Assembly (NCBI GenBank): GCA_029555205.1
Contig: JAKPTB010000036.1
Coordinates: 1 to 64,000 of the forward strand
Direction of reading: 5' to 3'
DNA: 64,000 nucleotides
Source: Bacillota bacterium
GTDB taxonomy: Bacteria > Bacillota > Desulfotomaculia > Desulfotomaculales > Pelotomaculaceae
Below the pieces are notes generated by a model. The model made no database searches and was not told where the DNA came from. It was given only the letters and a program-made list of their open reading frames with translations. Position 1 is the stretch's first letter. The number at the start of each line of letters is the position of its first letter. Positions 18,147 to 27,972 of this stretch are shown piece by piece. Made by a program: the position numbers and the translations under genes.

Positions 18147-19754
18147 TTATACCTGTTGCAGCCTCGTTCTGCGTTTTCTCTTTGGGTCAGTCCTGATTCC
18201 GATATAGTCCAGGATCAGGGCCAGCAACCACGAGAGAAGGAAATAAAGCACGGCCACCATAATAAGTGGGAAAAAGGCGTCATAGGTGCGGCTCCTGATA
18301 ATATCGCTGGCTTTGGTCAAGTCCTGCACAGCTATATAACCCACCACAGAGGTCATCTTGACAAGGGAGATAAACTCACCCTTGTAGACTGGCAGCACAT
18401 GCCTGAGGGCCTGGGGCATGATAATATAGATAAATGCTTGTACCTTGGTAAAACCTGCGGCAATTCCTGCTTCCTTTTGGCCTTTATCCACGCTTTCAAT
18501 AGATGTTCTGAACATTTCAGAAACATAAGCCGCAAAATTAGCCCCAAAGGCTATAATGGCTGCAAAGACCGGGTTAACGTTAACTGAAGCAAAAACTACA
18601 TAAAAGACGATCATAAGCAGCACCAGCACAGGGGTCCCCCGCATGATGGAGATGTAAAACCTGCTTATGTCAACCAGGATTCTGTTTTTACTCATGCGCA
18701 TAAAACAAACCAAAGCACCCAGCAATGTACCAAAAACAACGGCAACCATTGAGATGAGGGCTGTAATCTTCAAACCGTCAACGATAAGCAAATAGCGTTT
18801 CTCACGGATAAGGTTATTATGAAAACTGTCAGCAATTTTTTGTAAAAACGATGCAGTAGCTGCCGCATCTGCCTGTTCATCTTCATAGCTGGCGATATTC
18901 TTTTTCAGAGCAAGGAAAACTGACTTTCCATCAATATAGCTGTCCGAAAAGTTGATTTGCTTGCTCCTCTCCTCAGTAATCGCTATGCCGTCGGCAATCA
19001 TGTCAACCTTGCCGGAACTAAGGGCAGCGATAAGAGAGCTAAACTCCATTGTAATTATTTCCATGGGCAACCCCTCGTGGGCCGCAAATCTTTTAAGCAT
19101 TTCAATATCAAAACCCACATACTGCCCGTTCATAACGGCAACGTAGGGCAGATCCGCCACCGCAACCCCCAGGATTATTTTTTGCCCCGTGCCGTTATTA
19201 GCGATCTCCGGCATCACCGCTTTCTCGGGATCGTTTTCGAACCACCGGTTGTACATTTCGTCAAAGGTTCCGTCAGATTTGATTTTTTTTAGAAAGTTAT
19301 TGAATTTTTCACGTAAGTCCGGGTTGTTTTTATTAAAACCAATCCCGAGGGGCAAGGACAGGGCATCAGCCGTCAATATACCTATGTCACTATTACCTGG
19401 ATTATTAAGAATCACCTTTGCGCTTATATAGTCAAGCATGGCCACGTCGATCCTGTTTGTTTTCAGGGAGAGGATCATATCGGCGGTGGTGTCATACCTG
19501 AAGATCTTCGCCTGGGGGTAGTTTTGCGCAACAAAGGCGTCATGGACTGTTCCCGTAAAAACACCCACCCGTTTGTCGGCTATGTCGTCTAGGGTTTTTA
19601 ATTTTGCGCCGTCATTCCCCTGGGCAGGCGCTGCAAAGGCTTTCCCGCCCCAAAGCATTGTTGATTCCGGAACATTTTTGTCCCCGCCGGTGTATCCTGC
19701 GCCAAATATTAGAACAAGTGAGATCAACACCAGTATGTATGCTTTGCTGCTCAT
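18147..19754 (-). CDS. amino-acid ABC transporter substrate-binding/permease fusion
   Basis: Two SBP segments followed by a permease with EAGIAAGFTKVQAFIYIIMPQALRHVLP. Confidence 0.9.
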   Translation of the reverse strand: MSSKAYILVLISLVLIFGAGYTGGDKNVPESTMLWGGKAFAAPAQGNDGAKLKTLDDIADKRVGVFTGTVHDAFVAQNYPQAKIFRYDTTADMILSLKTNRIDVAMLDYISAKVILNNPGNSDIGILTADALSLPLGIGFNKNNPDLREKFNNFLKKIKSDGTFDEMYNRWFENDPEKAVMPEIANNGTGQKIILGVAVADLPYVAVMNGQYVGFDIEMLKRFAAHEGLPMEIITMEFSSLIAALSSGKVDMIADGIAITEERSKQINFSDSYIDGKSVFLALKKNIASYEDEQADAAATASFLQKIADSFHNNLIREKRYLLIVDGLKITALISMVAVVFGTLLGALVCFMRMSKNRILVDISRFYISIMRGTPVLVLLMIVFYVVFASVNVNPVFAAIIAFGANFAAYVSEMFRTSIESVDKGQKEAGIAAGFTKVQAFIYIIMPQALRHVLPVYKGEFISLVKMTSVVGYIAVQDLTKASDIIRSRTYDAFFPLIMVAVLYFLLSWLLALILDYIGIRTDPKRKRRTRLQQV

Positions 19755-20020
19755 GTTCCACCCCTCAGCAGTAAAGTTTTATTCGTAATCCGGGACCGCT
19801 GCCGTAAAGTTCAACCATCCAGCAGTCATAGGCAGGATCAGCAGGCACCCCTGCCCGCCTTCGATACTGAAAAACGCTTTTTCGTTTTTCAGTCCTTCAA
19901 GTTGGTAGCGCAATGGATTTAAGTAACAGAATGATAATTTGACTGTTTAGAACATATTTCCTGCATGGGTGTTTAGAGTCAATTAAATTTTTACAACTAT
20001 TGAACCAGAAGCAAAATTGG

Positions 20021-20067
20021 TGTTTAACGTCTTAAACGTCTTAAACGTCTTAAACGCCTTTAACGTC
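20021..20067. repeat. 9-bp tandem repeat (ttaaacgtc) overlapping a gene 3' end
   Basis: tttaacgtcttaaacgtcttaaacgtcttaaacgcctttaacgtcc. Confidence 0.9.
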
Positions 20068-20406
20068 CAACAAAGCCCTGGCATCATCGGCGTCCTCAGG
20101 TCGAACCTGAATTTCTACCAGTGAGTTGAAAGCACCGCTTTGCACAGGCAGAATACCCTGAATCAGCTCATTCCTGGCAAAATATTTGATGCCGGCCCCG
20201 TCCAGGATGGACTTGACCACTGCCAGGAGCCCGGCATCGGCTGTTGCAAAAACCGTAACGGGTTTAGAATATCCCGGTTTCAGTTTTGATTCACTATTCT
20301 GTGCCGGTTGATGGTCCTGGGCTAATTCTTCGACCAGCGCTTCCCGGCACCCTGGACATTCCTTGATACCAGCAACATATTCGTAGCGGCACTTCGGACA
20401 GAACAT
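20050..20406 (-). CDS. zinc-ribbon protein with DUF2007-like domain
   Basis: MFCPKCRYEYVAGIKECPGC; C-terminal VEIQVRPEDADDARALLD. Confidence 0.8.
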   Translation of the reverse strand: MFCPKCRYEYVAGIKECPGCREALVEELAQDHQPAQNSESKLKPGYSKPVTVFATADAGLLAVVKSILDGAGIKYFARNELIQGILPVQSGAFNSLVEIQVRPEDADDARALLDVKGV

Positions 20407-20877
20407 CCCTTAAAACCCCCCTTCAGTAAAAAGAGCTTTATATAATCCCCGGTCATTTGAAATAATTAGAAATAAAGCCAGGCTATGTATTTAAGACAGG
20501 CATGGATTAATTCTGTTATTGTTATTGAAAAGAAAATAAGCCCTTGCCATATATGATTTCCACCAGACCCGGTTAATACCTTTACCCTCTGGTAATTACT
20601 TTAGACCAATCTGATCAACAGCCGTATCTATAGTGAACTCCTGCGGGAATAATACCTTTGGTTTTCAACTAAATGCGCTCAAAATTATGGTTTGCCATAG
20701 GAGTTGAAAGCCCGGCCGTCGTAAATTACCAGGACGGCCTGTTGACAGTCAAATGAATGTCCCTGGTAATTAAAATACCGCTTTATAAAGACATCTTTTA
20801 TGGTTGTTCAACAGCGCCGGACATTTAAGATCAGGATACCTTTCAACAATAATATGTAATGTTTAAGGAGATGAAGT

Positions 20878-21642
20878 ATGGTAAAAGATCTGTTTAATTT
20901 AACCGGCAGGGTGGCCCTGGTAACCGGCGCGGGACAGGGTCTGGGCAGGGCCTATGCCGAAGCGCTGGCGGATGCAGGCGCAGCCGTGGTTTGTCTGGAC
21001 AGGAATCAGGCGGCAGCCGCTGAGACCAGGGAGATTATTACGCAAAAAAATGCCCTGGCCGAAGCAGTCCAATGCGATGTAACCGATCCGGCCGGTGTCA
21101 GGGAAGTACTGAAAAGCATCAAAAACCGTTATGGCCGGCTGGACATCCTCGTCAACAACGCCGGTGTGGAAATTGCCGAGGACTTTTTGGATGTTACTCC
21201 GGAACACTACGATCAGATCATGGCCGTAAATTTAAAAGGCCTGTTCTTTATGGCCCAGGAAGCAGCCAGGTATATGATTGAGCAGAAGAGCGGGAAGATC
21301 ATCAACCAGGGGTCCCTGGGCAGTTTTATCGGCCTGAGTGGTTCAGCTGTATATTGTTCTTCCAAAGGCGGCGTCCTGCTTTTTACCAGGACCCTGGCCC
21401 TCGAACTGGCCAGATACAATATTCAGGTTAACGCCATTGCCCCCGGTTATTTTCGGACAGGCATGACCGAACCCTTTTTCCAGGATCCGGAGCACCGCAA
21501 ATGGATCGAAGAGCGGATCCCTGCCGGAAGGGTGGGCACAGGGGAGGATCTGGCGGGAACAGTAATTTTTTTGGCCAGCGACGCTTCCAATTATATTACC
21601 GGACAGACCATTGTCGTGGACGGCGGATGGATGGCCGGTTAG
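20878..21642 (+). CDS. SDR-family oxidoreductase (FabG-like)
   Basis: VTGAGQGLGRAYAEAL, NNAG, YCSSKGG; AGGAG SD. Confidence 0.92.
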   Translation: MVKDLFNLTGRVALVTGAGQGLGRAYAEALADAGAAVVCLDRNQAAAAETREIITQKNALAEAVQCDVTDPAGVREVLKSIKNRYGRLDILVNNAGVEIAEDFLDVTPEHYDQIMAVNLKGLFFMAQEAARYMIEQKSGKIINQGSLGSFIGLSGSAVYCSSKGGVLLFTRTLALELARYNIQVNAIAPGYFRTGMTEPFFQDPEHRKWIEERIPAGRVGTGEDLAGTVIFLASDASNYITGQTIVVDGGWMAG

Positions 21643-21811
21643 CTTTATTAAAAAGTAAAACTATTTCTACCTTACCTATTGCTGTATGCTCATTTTGTTA
21701 TTATAATTTTATTAATATTATTGCCATGCCAATTATTTTTGTAGCAAGTTTTGCAATATAAACCTGGAAATCTCTTTGTTTAATATAACAACTAAGAAAG
21801 GAAGGGATTAA

Positions 21812-22951
21812 ATGCTAAAATTATCTGAACAGCAGGAGATGATGAGAAAAGTAGTAAGGGACTTCGTCGAAAAAGAAATAGCTCCCATTGCCAGGCAGAT
21901 TGACGAAGAGGATACCTGCCCCGTTGAGCTGTTTCAAAAAATGGCCCCGCTGGGCATCAACGGAGTTTTTGTGCCGGCCAAATACGGCGGCGCAGGCCTG
22001 GGCTTCACCGAAATGGTCCTTGTAGTCGAAGAAATAGGCCGGCATGCCGCAGGTCTAGCCCTGGGCCTGGTGGCCCATTACATGGGTGTCTACGCAATCA
22101 TGACCTGGGGCAGCGAAGAACAAAAACAGAAATACCTGCCCATCATCTGCTCCGGAGGCTTCAGCGGCCTTTCGGTAACCGAACCGGGAGGTGGCTCGGA
22201 CTTTGCGGGGCAAAAATCAACCGGCCAGCTGGTGGACGGGGAATGGGTTTTAAACGGCCGCAAGTGCTTCATCACCAACTCCCACTGCATGAGCGTCAAT
22301 GTGGTAACGGTCCGTACCGGGGAAGACGCCAAAGGACGCCCTCAAATATCAGCTTTTATTATTGAAGGGGACACTCCTGGGCACACTCCCGGCCGGAAGG
22401 AAAAAAAAGCGGGCCTCAGGGGTTCCTATACCGGTGAAATCATTCTGAACAATGTCCGGCTGACTCCAGACAATTTACTGGGCAAACCGGGTGAGGGCGC
22501 TAAAATCAGCCTCGGTACCCTGGGTGAAATGGGCAGGGCCGGGACCGCCGCGGCTGCCCTGGGAATTCTGCGGGGCTGCCTGGAAGAATCGGTAAAATAC
22601 GCCAGGGAACGGATTATTTACGGAAAACCCCTTTCCAACCTGGTCAATATTCAGTTGATTATCGCGCAAAACCGCACCGATTACGAAGCTGCCCGGCTTT
22701 TGACCTATAATGCCGCCGGGCTGAAGGATGCGGGCAAACCATGTACCTCTGAAGTTTCCATGGCCAAGTTCTTCGCTACCGAAGCCTCCGTCAACGCTGC
22801 CAAACGGACAATGGACCTGATGGGCGCCTACGGGGTGATCACTGATTATCCGGTCAGCCGCTTCCTGAGGGATGCGGTAACAACCATTCCTGCCTGTGGA
22901 ACTTCCCACATCATGCAGGTTATTATTGCCGGCGCTGAATTAAGAAAGTAG
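21812..22951 (+). CDS. acyl-CoA dehydrogenase
   Basis: GLSVTEPGGGSDFAGQKSTG, RERIIYGKPLSNLVNIQ, MDLMGAYGV. Confidence 0.93.
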   Translation: MLKLSEQQEMMRKVVRDFVEKEIAPIARQIDEEDTCPVELFQKMAPLGINGVFVPAKYGGAGLGFTEMVLVVEEIGRHAAGLALGLVAHYMGVYAIMTWGSEEQKQKYLPIICSGGFSGLSVTEPGGGSDFAGQKSTGQLVDGEWVLNGRKCFITNSHCMSVNVVTVRTGEDAKGRPQISAFIIEGDTPGHTPGRKEKKAGLRGSYTGEIILNNVRLTPDNLLGKPGEGAKISLGTLGEMGRAGTAAAALGILRGCLEESVKYARERIIYGKPLSNLVNIQLIIAQNRTDYEAARLLTYNAAGLKDAGKPCTSEVSMAKFFATEASVNAAKRTMDLMGAYGVITDYPVSRFLRDAVTTIPACGTSHIMQVIIAGAELRK

Positions 22952-22974
22952 TTTCCCGGCGAAAGGAATCTTCT

Positions 22975-23769
22975 ATGAATATAGCAGTCTGTGTAAAGCC
23001 GGTCCCTGATCCCGGCCATTATAACAGAATAACCATCAACCCGGAAACAAAACTGCTGGACCGCAAAGGGATCCCCGTGATTATAAATCCGGTTGACAAA
23101 AACGCCATAGAAGCCGCCCTCCAACTGAAGGAACAATTCGGGGGAAAAGTTGTCCTGGTCAGCATGGCTCCGCCGGATACCGTGGAAACACTTAAAGAAG
23201 CCCTGGCCATGGGAGTTGACGAAGCCTACCTTTTAAGCGACCGGGCCTTTGCCGGATCCGATACCCTGGCTACAGCAAGAATTTTAGCCGCCGGCCTGAA
23301 GAAAATAGGCCAACTGGACTTGATTCTGACCGGTTCAGAAAGCGCCGACAGCGGTACAAACCATGTGCCTTCCCAACTGGGCGAGTTACTGGGGCTTCCC
23401 CACCTGAACCACATTACGGAATTGAGCCTGGAATTGCCTGTCCTAAAAATGAAAGCAAAAATTGAAAACGGTTATGTTGAATATGAGGGCAGTCTTCCAA
23501 TGGTCCTGGGCGTTGCCAGGGAAATCAATACACCCCGCTACACTACCCTGATGGGTGTAGTCATGGCTCAAAACAAGCCCTTCACCATCTGGGCTCTGAA
23601 CGACCTGGGGCTCGATCCGGCCGGGACCGGTTTGTCCGGGTCTCCCACCCAACCCGGGGACCTGCACTTCCCCCGGCATGGACGAAAAGCAGAGATCCTT
23701 AAGGGTGAACCCGAAGCAATTGCCGGAAAGATTATCGCCATTCTGCGAAGCGCGGGGGTACTCGCCTAG
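22975..23769 (+). CDS. etfB: electron transfer flavoprotein beta subunit
   Basis: MNIAVCVKPVPDP, GSESADSGTNHVPSQLGELLGLP. Confidence 0.93.
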   Translation: MNIAVCVKPVPDPGHYNRITINPETKLLDRKGIPVIINPVDKNAIEAALQLKEQFGGKVVLVSMAPPDTVETLKEALAMGVDEAYLLSDRAFAGSDTLATARILAAGLKKIGQLDLILTGSESADSGTNHVPSQLGELLGLPHLNHITELSLELPVLKMKAKIENGYVEYEGSLPMVLGVAREINTPRYTTLMGVVMAQNKPFTIWALNDLGLDPAGTGLSGSPTQPGDLHFPRHGRKAEILKGEPEAIAGKIIAILRSAGVLA

Positions 23770-23784
23770 GAAAGGAGAATTAAC

Positions 23785-24792
23785 TTGCCTAATCAGCCTG
23801 GTTCGGTTTGGGTAATAGCAGAAAAAAGCAGGGATAAAATTGCCGAAGTAACCCTGGAGCTTTTGGGAAAAGCCCGGGAAATCGCAGCTCACAGAGGCAG
23901 CCCCCTGACCACGGCCGTACTCCCGGGCAAAGAGGCCGGCCTTTCGGCTGCAGAACTGATCGCCCACGGCGCGGATCAGGTTATTCTGATTGAAGACCCG
24001 CGGCTGGAGCCTTACCAGAACGATATCTACGCCCTTGTGCTGGAAGAACTGATTAAAAAACACCGCCCGGAGATTGTCCTTTTCGGGGCCTCCTACCAGG
24101 GCAGTGAACTTTCCGCTACAGTTGCGGCCAGGCTGCAAACAGGGCTTTCCGCCCACTGTATAGATCTGAAGATAGATGACCGCAAAGGGCTCGTTCAAGT
24201 GGTTCCTGCCTTTGGAGGTATGGTTTACAGCGAGATTCTCTGTCCTGAAGCGCGTCCCCAAATGGCCAGCGTCAAACCCGGGGTTTTTCCAAAACCGGCA
24301 AGGGACGCTGCCCATACCGGTACTGTGCTCAAAGAGAGCGCAACTGTACTGGAAGGTTATCAGTCACCCCTCAAGGTTGTTCGCGTTGTCCAGCGGCAGC
24401 CGTCGGAACTTCCTCTGGAAAAAGCTGAAACCATAGTCGTGGGCGGCTGGGGCGTGGGACCGGACATGTGGGATAATCTCGAACAGCTAGCCGGAGAACT
24501 GGAAGGGGCGGTGGGCTGTACCAGGCCTGCCCTTGACGAGGGCTGGACCAGAGGCGAACACACCATGATCGGGACCAGCGGAAAAACTGTACGGCCCCGG
24601 GTTTACCTGGGTTTTGGAGTTTCCGGCTCAGCACACCATGTGGTTGGCATGAAAGACAGCGGTGTAGTCATCAATGTCAACAATGACCCTGAAGCCCCGG
24701 TCTTTCAAGTTTCTGACTACGGCGTAATAGCTGATGCCCGGGTAATTCTCCCGGTGCTGTTGGAAAAAGTAAGAGAACACAAAGGAGTCTGA
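23785..24792 (+). CDS. etfA: electron transfer flavoprotein alpha subunit
   Basis: VVGGWGVG, TSGKTVRPRVYLGFGVSGSAHHVVGMKDSGVVINVNNDPEAPVFQVSDYGVIAD. Confidence 0.93.
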   Translation: MPNQPGSVWVIAEKSRDKIAEVTLELLGKAREIAAHRGSPLTTAVLPGKEAGLSAAELIAHGADQVILIEDPRLEPYQNDIYALVLEELIKKHRPEIVLFGASYQGSELSATVAARLQTGLSAHCIDLKIDDRKGLVQVVPAFGGMVYSEILCPEARPQMASVKPGVFPKPARDAAHTGTVLKESATVLEGYQSPLKVVRVVQRQPSELPLEKAETIVVGGWGVGPDMWDNLEQLAGELEGAVGCTRPALDEGWTRGEHTMIGTSGKTVRPRVYLGFGVSGSAHHVVGMKDSGVVINVNNDPEAPVFQVSDYGVIADARVILPVLLEKVREHKGV

Positions 24793-24933
24793 ACAGTTTA
24801 TTGTCGCCGCGTTACAGGAGGGCTGAAAAAAACTTTATAGCCCGGGCAAGGCTGAATTCCGGCTTATTACCGGCTTCCGGCCCGGGAGCAGCTCTCTTAT
24901 TTTTTAACGCGGGAATGTTGGTGCTGAACAAAC

Positions 24934-24962
24934 AACCAGCTATGCTGGTTGATCTTTTTTTC
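24934..24962 (+). terminator. intrinsic terminator after etfA
   Basis: AACCAGC-tat-GCTGGTT-gatcTTTTTT. Confidence 0.8.
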
Positions 24963-25018
24963 AGCAGATTTTTTACATAACTCTTCATCAGACCGTTGCT
25001 TCCTGTCCGGTGTACTCT

Positions 25019-26011
25019 TTAAATCCTGGGTTCATAAAAAACTTTATTGTTATTCCACAATTTCCGGACCTTGTCCAAATGCCGCAAATGCTCCAGGTGG
25101 GACATAGTTTCCCCGGTGGCAAACCATTTTTGCTCCAGGGGAAACTCTTCCCAGGAAGAATAGTTTAAATCCCAGGTGATCCGGCCGGCAACCTGATAGG
25201 CGCTCATCATGCCCTCATTTAGAACGTCCAGGACTTCACCAAGCCTGTTTTCATAATGCTTTTTAAGTTCTTCTATCCTCCTGTGCACATCTCTCATAAT
25301 CCCCCTGTGGCCCGGCAAAACAAGGCCAACATCCATTTTGTCAACTTTATCCAGGCTTTTCAAATATTCGCCCAGGGGGTCTGCTAACCCTTTATAAAAC
25401 ATGGTTATATTAGGAGTAATATCCTCCAGGATATGGTCACCGGAAATGAAAATTCTACACTCAGGTTCATAAAGACATAGATGTCCCGGCGTATGGCCGG
25501 GGGTTTCTACACAGATAAAGCGGTAAGCACCTACCTCTATGAGATCGTTTTCTTTAACAGTAGTGAAGGCCGGCACTTTATCCGGGCTGTATTTTTGGCC
25601 GGGGAGCCTGAGCATATCCTTGCTGTATTCCTCCAGCGGAAATCCATAGGAAGCCGCATGGGCCCGGTTCTCAGCCCAGTAGGCAGGCGACTGCGACCAT
25701 TTAATACGTTGCGCGTCCACTTCACTGCAATACACTACCGACTTTTCGCCGGCAACAGCAGAGACAAGCCCGCTGTGGTCGGCATGCATATGGGTGATAA
25801 AGATATCCGTCCTTTCCAGATCCGTTCCCAGTGTACCCAGGCCGTTTAACAGGGCTTCCCTGCACTCTACCCGGTTAAAACCTGTATCAATAAGCAGGTT
25901 TCTCTTCCCGCCTTTGACAAAATAACTGTTTAAAACCTTGAGGGGGTTGCCCGGCAAGGGCACCTCAATTTTATAAATATTAGACAGAATTTCTTCAACC
26001 ACTTGAACCAC
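25019..26011 (-). CDS. MBL-fold metallo-hydrolase
   Basis: HMHADHSG, CVETPGHTPGHLCLYE, SGDHILEDITPN. Confidence 0.9.
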   Translation of the reverse strand: MVQVVEEILSNIYKIEVPLPGNPLKVLNSYFVKGGKRNLLIDTGFNRVECREALLNGLGTLGTDLERTDIFITHMHADHSGLVSAVAGEKSVVYCSEVDAQRIKWSQSPAYWAENRAHAASYGFPLEEYSKDMLRLPGQKYSPDKVPAFTTVKENDLIEVGAYRFICVETPGHTPGHLCLYEPECRIFISGDHILEDITPNITMFYKGLADPLGEYLKSLDKVDKMDVGLVLPGHRGIMRDVHRRIEELKKHYENRLGEVLDVLNEGMMSAYQVAGRITWDLNYSSWEEFPLEQKWFATGETMSHLEHLRHLDKVRKLWNNNKVFYEPRI

Positions 26012-26061
26012 TCTCCCAACAACACAAATAGATATGGGTTACTTTTATCAGGTATTTAAGA

Positions 26062-27144
26062 TTAAGGAGAGGTTTTACCTGCCCGTGCTTTTGACAGTAC
26101 CCAAAGTAAAAAGGGTATTCCATATTCTAAAGGAATACTGTATACAGGCCAAATAGACGATGCGAAATATGATTCTTCAATAACATTTTGATAAATGTAT
26201 ACAGAAAGCGCTGTTATAATGACACCCACCGGTATAACTATAGAACTGTATTTATTTAAACCCAGCAACTGTCCCAGGCCAAAACTAAATGCATAATAAC
26301 AAACAACAAATTTTACAAACATAATTAAGTACCAGTTAATTGTAAGCATCATTTGCACAATAAAACTGGCCGGGACTTCCCCTACAACTTCTAATGCCGG
26401 ATAAACATATCTTGCACTACCATATACCCCGATTACTGTTATTGAACGAAGGATGGCCAGGGCCAAGATCGCAAAGCCGATTAATACACCCAGCATGGCA
26501 AATTTTTTTATTTTTTTTGAATCAATATGGGCAAAGATCATGGCAAATATCGCAATCTCACCAAAGGGAAATGATGCTGTAATAATTGCTGCTCTTATTA
26601 TTGGTTTCAGTGTGGTTCCCAGGAATGGTAACATACGGGAGAAGTCCGCACTGGATATAACCATGACGTTTATAATCATAAAAAAAGTTATTACCAATGT
26701 TACAATTATAAATGTTACCCTGGTGATAACTTCGATCCCGGACCTTACAGCAAAAGCGGCAATTATTGCCACAATTGCCTGAATAACTACTATCGGGGTT
26801 CTGGGTAAAACTGCTAAGCCGATGAAATCTCCTGTATTTCTAAGAACCAGGACAGTCAGATGAAAGACCAGCCAGAGGTAAATAATACTAACTAATTTTC
26901 CCATATACGGCCCGAGTATTTCATCACTATACTGGATTAAGGTTTTACCCGGGAATTTGCTTTGCAAAGAAGACAGCATAAAAATCAAAAGAAAGGAAGG
27001 CAACATTCCTAATAAAAGAGCGATTATTGCGTCCTGTCTCGCAAAGGCTATAACAGCTGTGGGTATTAGTAATAAGGCAGTGCCGATTATAAAGCCGGAG
27101 ATCACAACCATAAAGTTAATCTGAGAGATATACTGGCGGCTCAT
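26062..27144 (-). CDS. GerAB-type endospore germination permease
   Basis: Multi-TM protein, ISQINFMVVISGFIIGTALLLIP...; APC/GerAB-like. Confidence 0.85.
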   Translation of the reverse strand: MSRQYISQINFMVVISGFIIGTALLLIPTAVIAFARQDAIIALLLGMLPSFLLIFMLSSLQSKFPGKTLIQYSDEILGPYMGKLVSIIYLWLVFHLTVLVLRNTGDFIGLAVLPRTPIVVIQAIVAIIAAFAVRSGIEVITRVTFIIVTLVITFFMIINVMVISSADFSRMLPFLGTTLKPIIRAAIITASFPFGEIAIFAMIFAHIDSKKIKKFAMLGVLIGFAILALAILRSITVIGVYGSARYVYPALEVVGEVPASFIVQMMLTINWYLIMFVKFVVCYYAFSFGLGQLLGLNKYSSIVIPVGVIITALSVYIYQNVIEESYFASSIWPVYSIPLEYGIPFLLWVLSKARAGKTSP

Positions 27145-27343
27145 ATCTTCATCTTTTCCTAAATAAAAAGGATATTTTGTTTGACGGACAACCCGTCATT
27201 CATATTTTACTTAAAAACGATAAAGATATACCAAGAGCCTTTTTGAATGAATCAGTTAACTCTTCTTCTTTTGATCCCGGCTGATTGATTTTTTGGGCAG
27301 CAATAAATCTACAAGGGTTATCTCCAGCAGTTTATAATCTCTG

Positions 27344-27628
27344 TTATTCAGAGGAGTTATTTCCAGGCAGTATGACTAAAGGAACGCTTTTCGGCCTGCG
27401 TTTTTTCCATACCCTGTCCCCACAGGAGAGGCAAATTATGATCATACTGCCCCTGTTGGTCCTGATAATATGCCGGCGGCTGTGAAAACCACAAACTTTA
27501 CAGTAAGAGCCTTCTTCGGTGAAGTATTCCATTATTTTTTTTTCCAGGACATTAGTGAACGGGTTTCTAAAGACCTTGTTATTAAAGAAAATCGCCAGGT
27601 CTCTAGAGTCGACAACTTGACCATACAT
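27344..27628 (-). CDS. hypothetical protein with C-terminal zinc-ribbon-like CxxC pairs
   Basis: MYGQVVDSRDLAIFFNNKVFRNPF...CKVCGFHSRRHIIRTNRGSMIIICLSCGDRVW; internal start favoured over 27820. Confidence 0.5.
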   Translation of the reverse strand: MYGQVVDSRDLAIFFNNKVFRNPFTNVLEKKIMEYFTEEGSYCKVCGFHSRRHIIRTNRGSMIIICLSCGDRVWKKRRPKSVPLVILPGNNSSE

Positions 27629-27972
27629 TGTTAATTTTACGCTCCTTTTATGACACCCTTTGTTTAATCCCGGCGAATCCATTGACGGATCAGCGCCTGA
27701 TCTACAAATTTGTCCGGTAACCAGCCGGCTGACCGGCCATACCGGTTCCATTCCCTGGCTTTGTATTACATTGTGAGGGCCCGGGTATAAATAAACCGGC
27801 TCCTGGCTAAATAAGCACAAGCTTTAGCTGATGTTAATCATAGTTGCTCTTTCTGCATTAGCCTGTTCCAGCCAGGAGCCTTTCTTTCCAGAGTATTAAA
27901 CTAAATAAATTAATATATCAAAGCATCTGTATTGTTACGATTTGTACTAAAGCGCGGCAAGGTGCAGTATAT

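Noticed and set aside
23443-24315. 290-aa minus-strand ORF
   Set aside because: Antisense shadow of etfB/etfA, which have strong family motifs.
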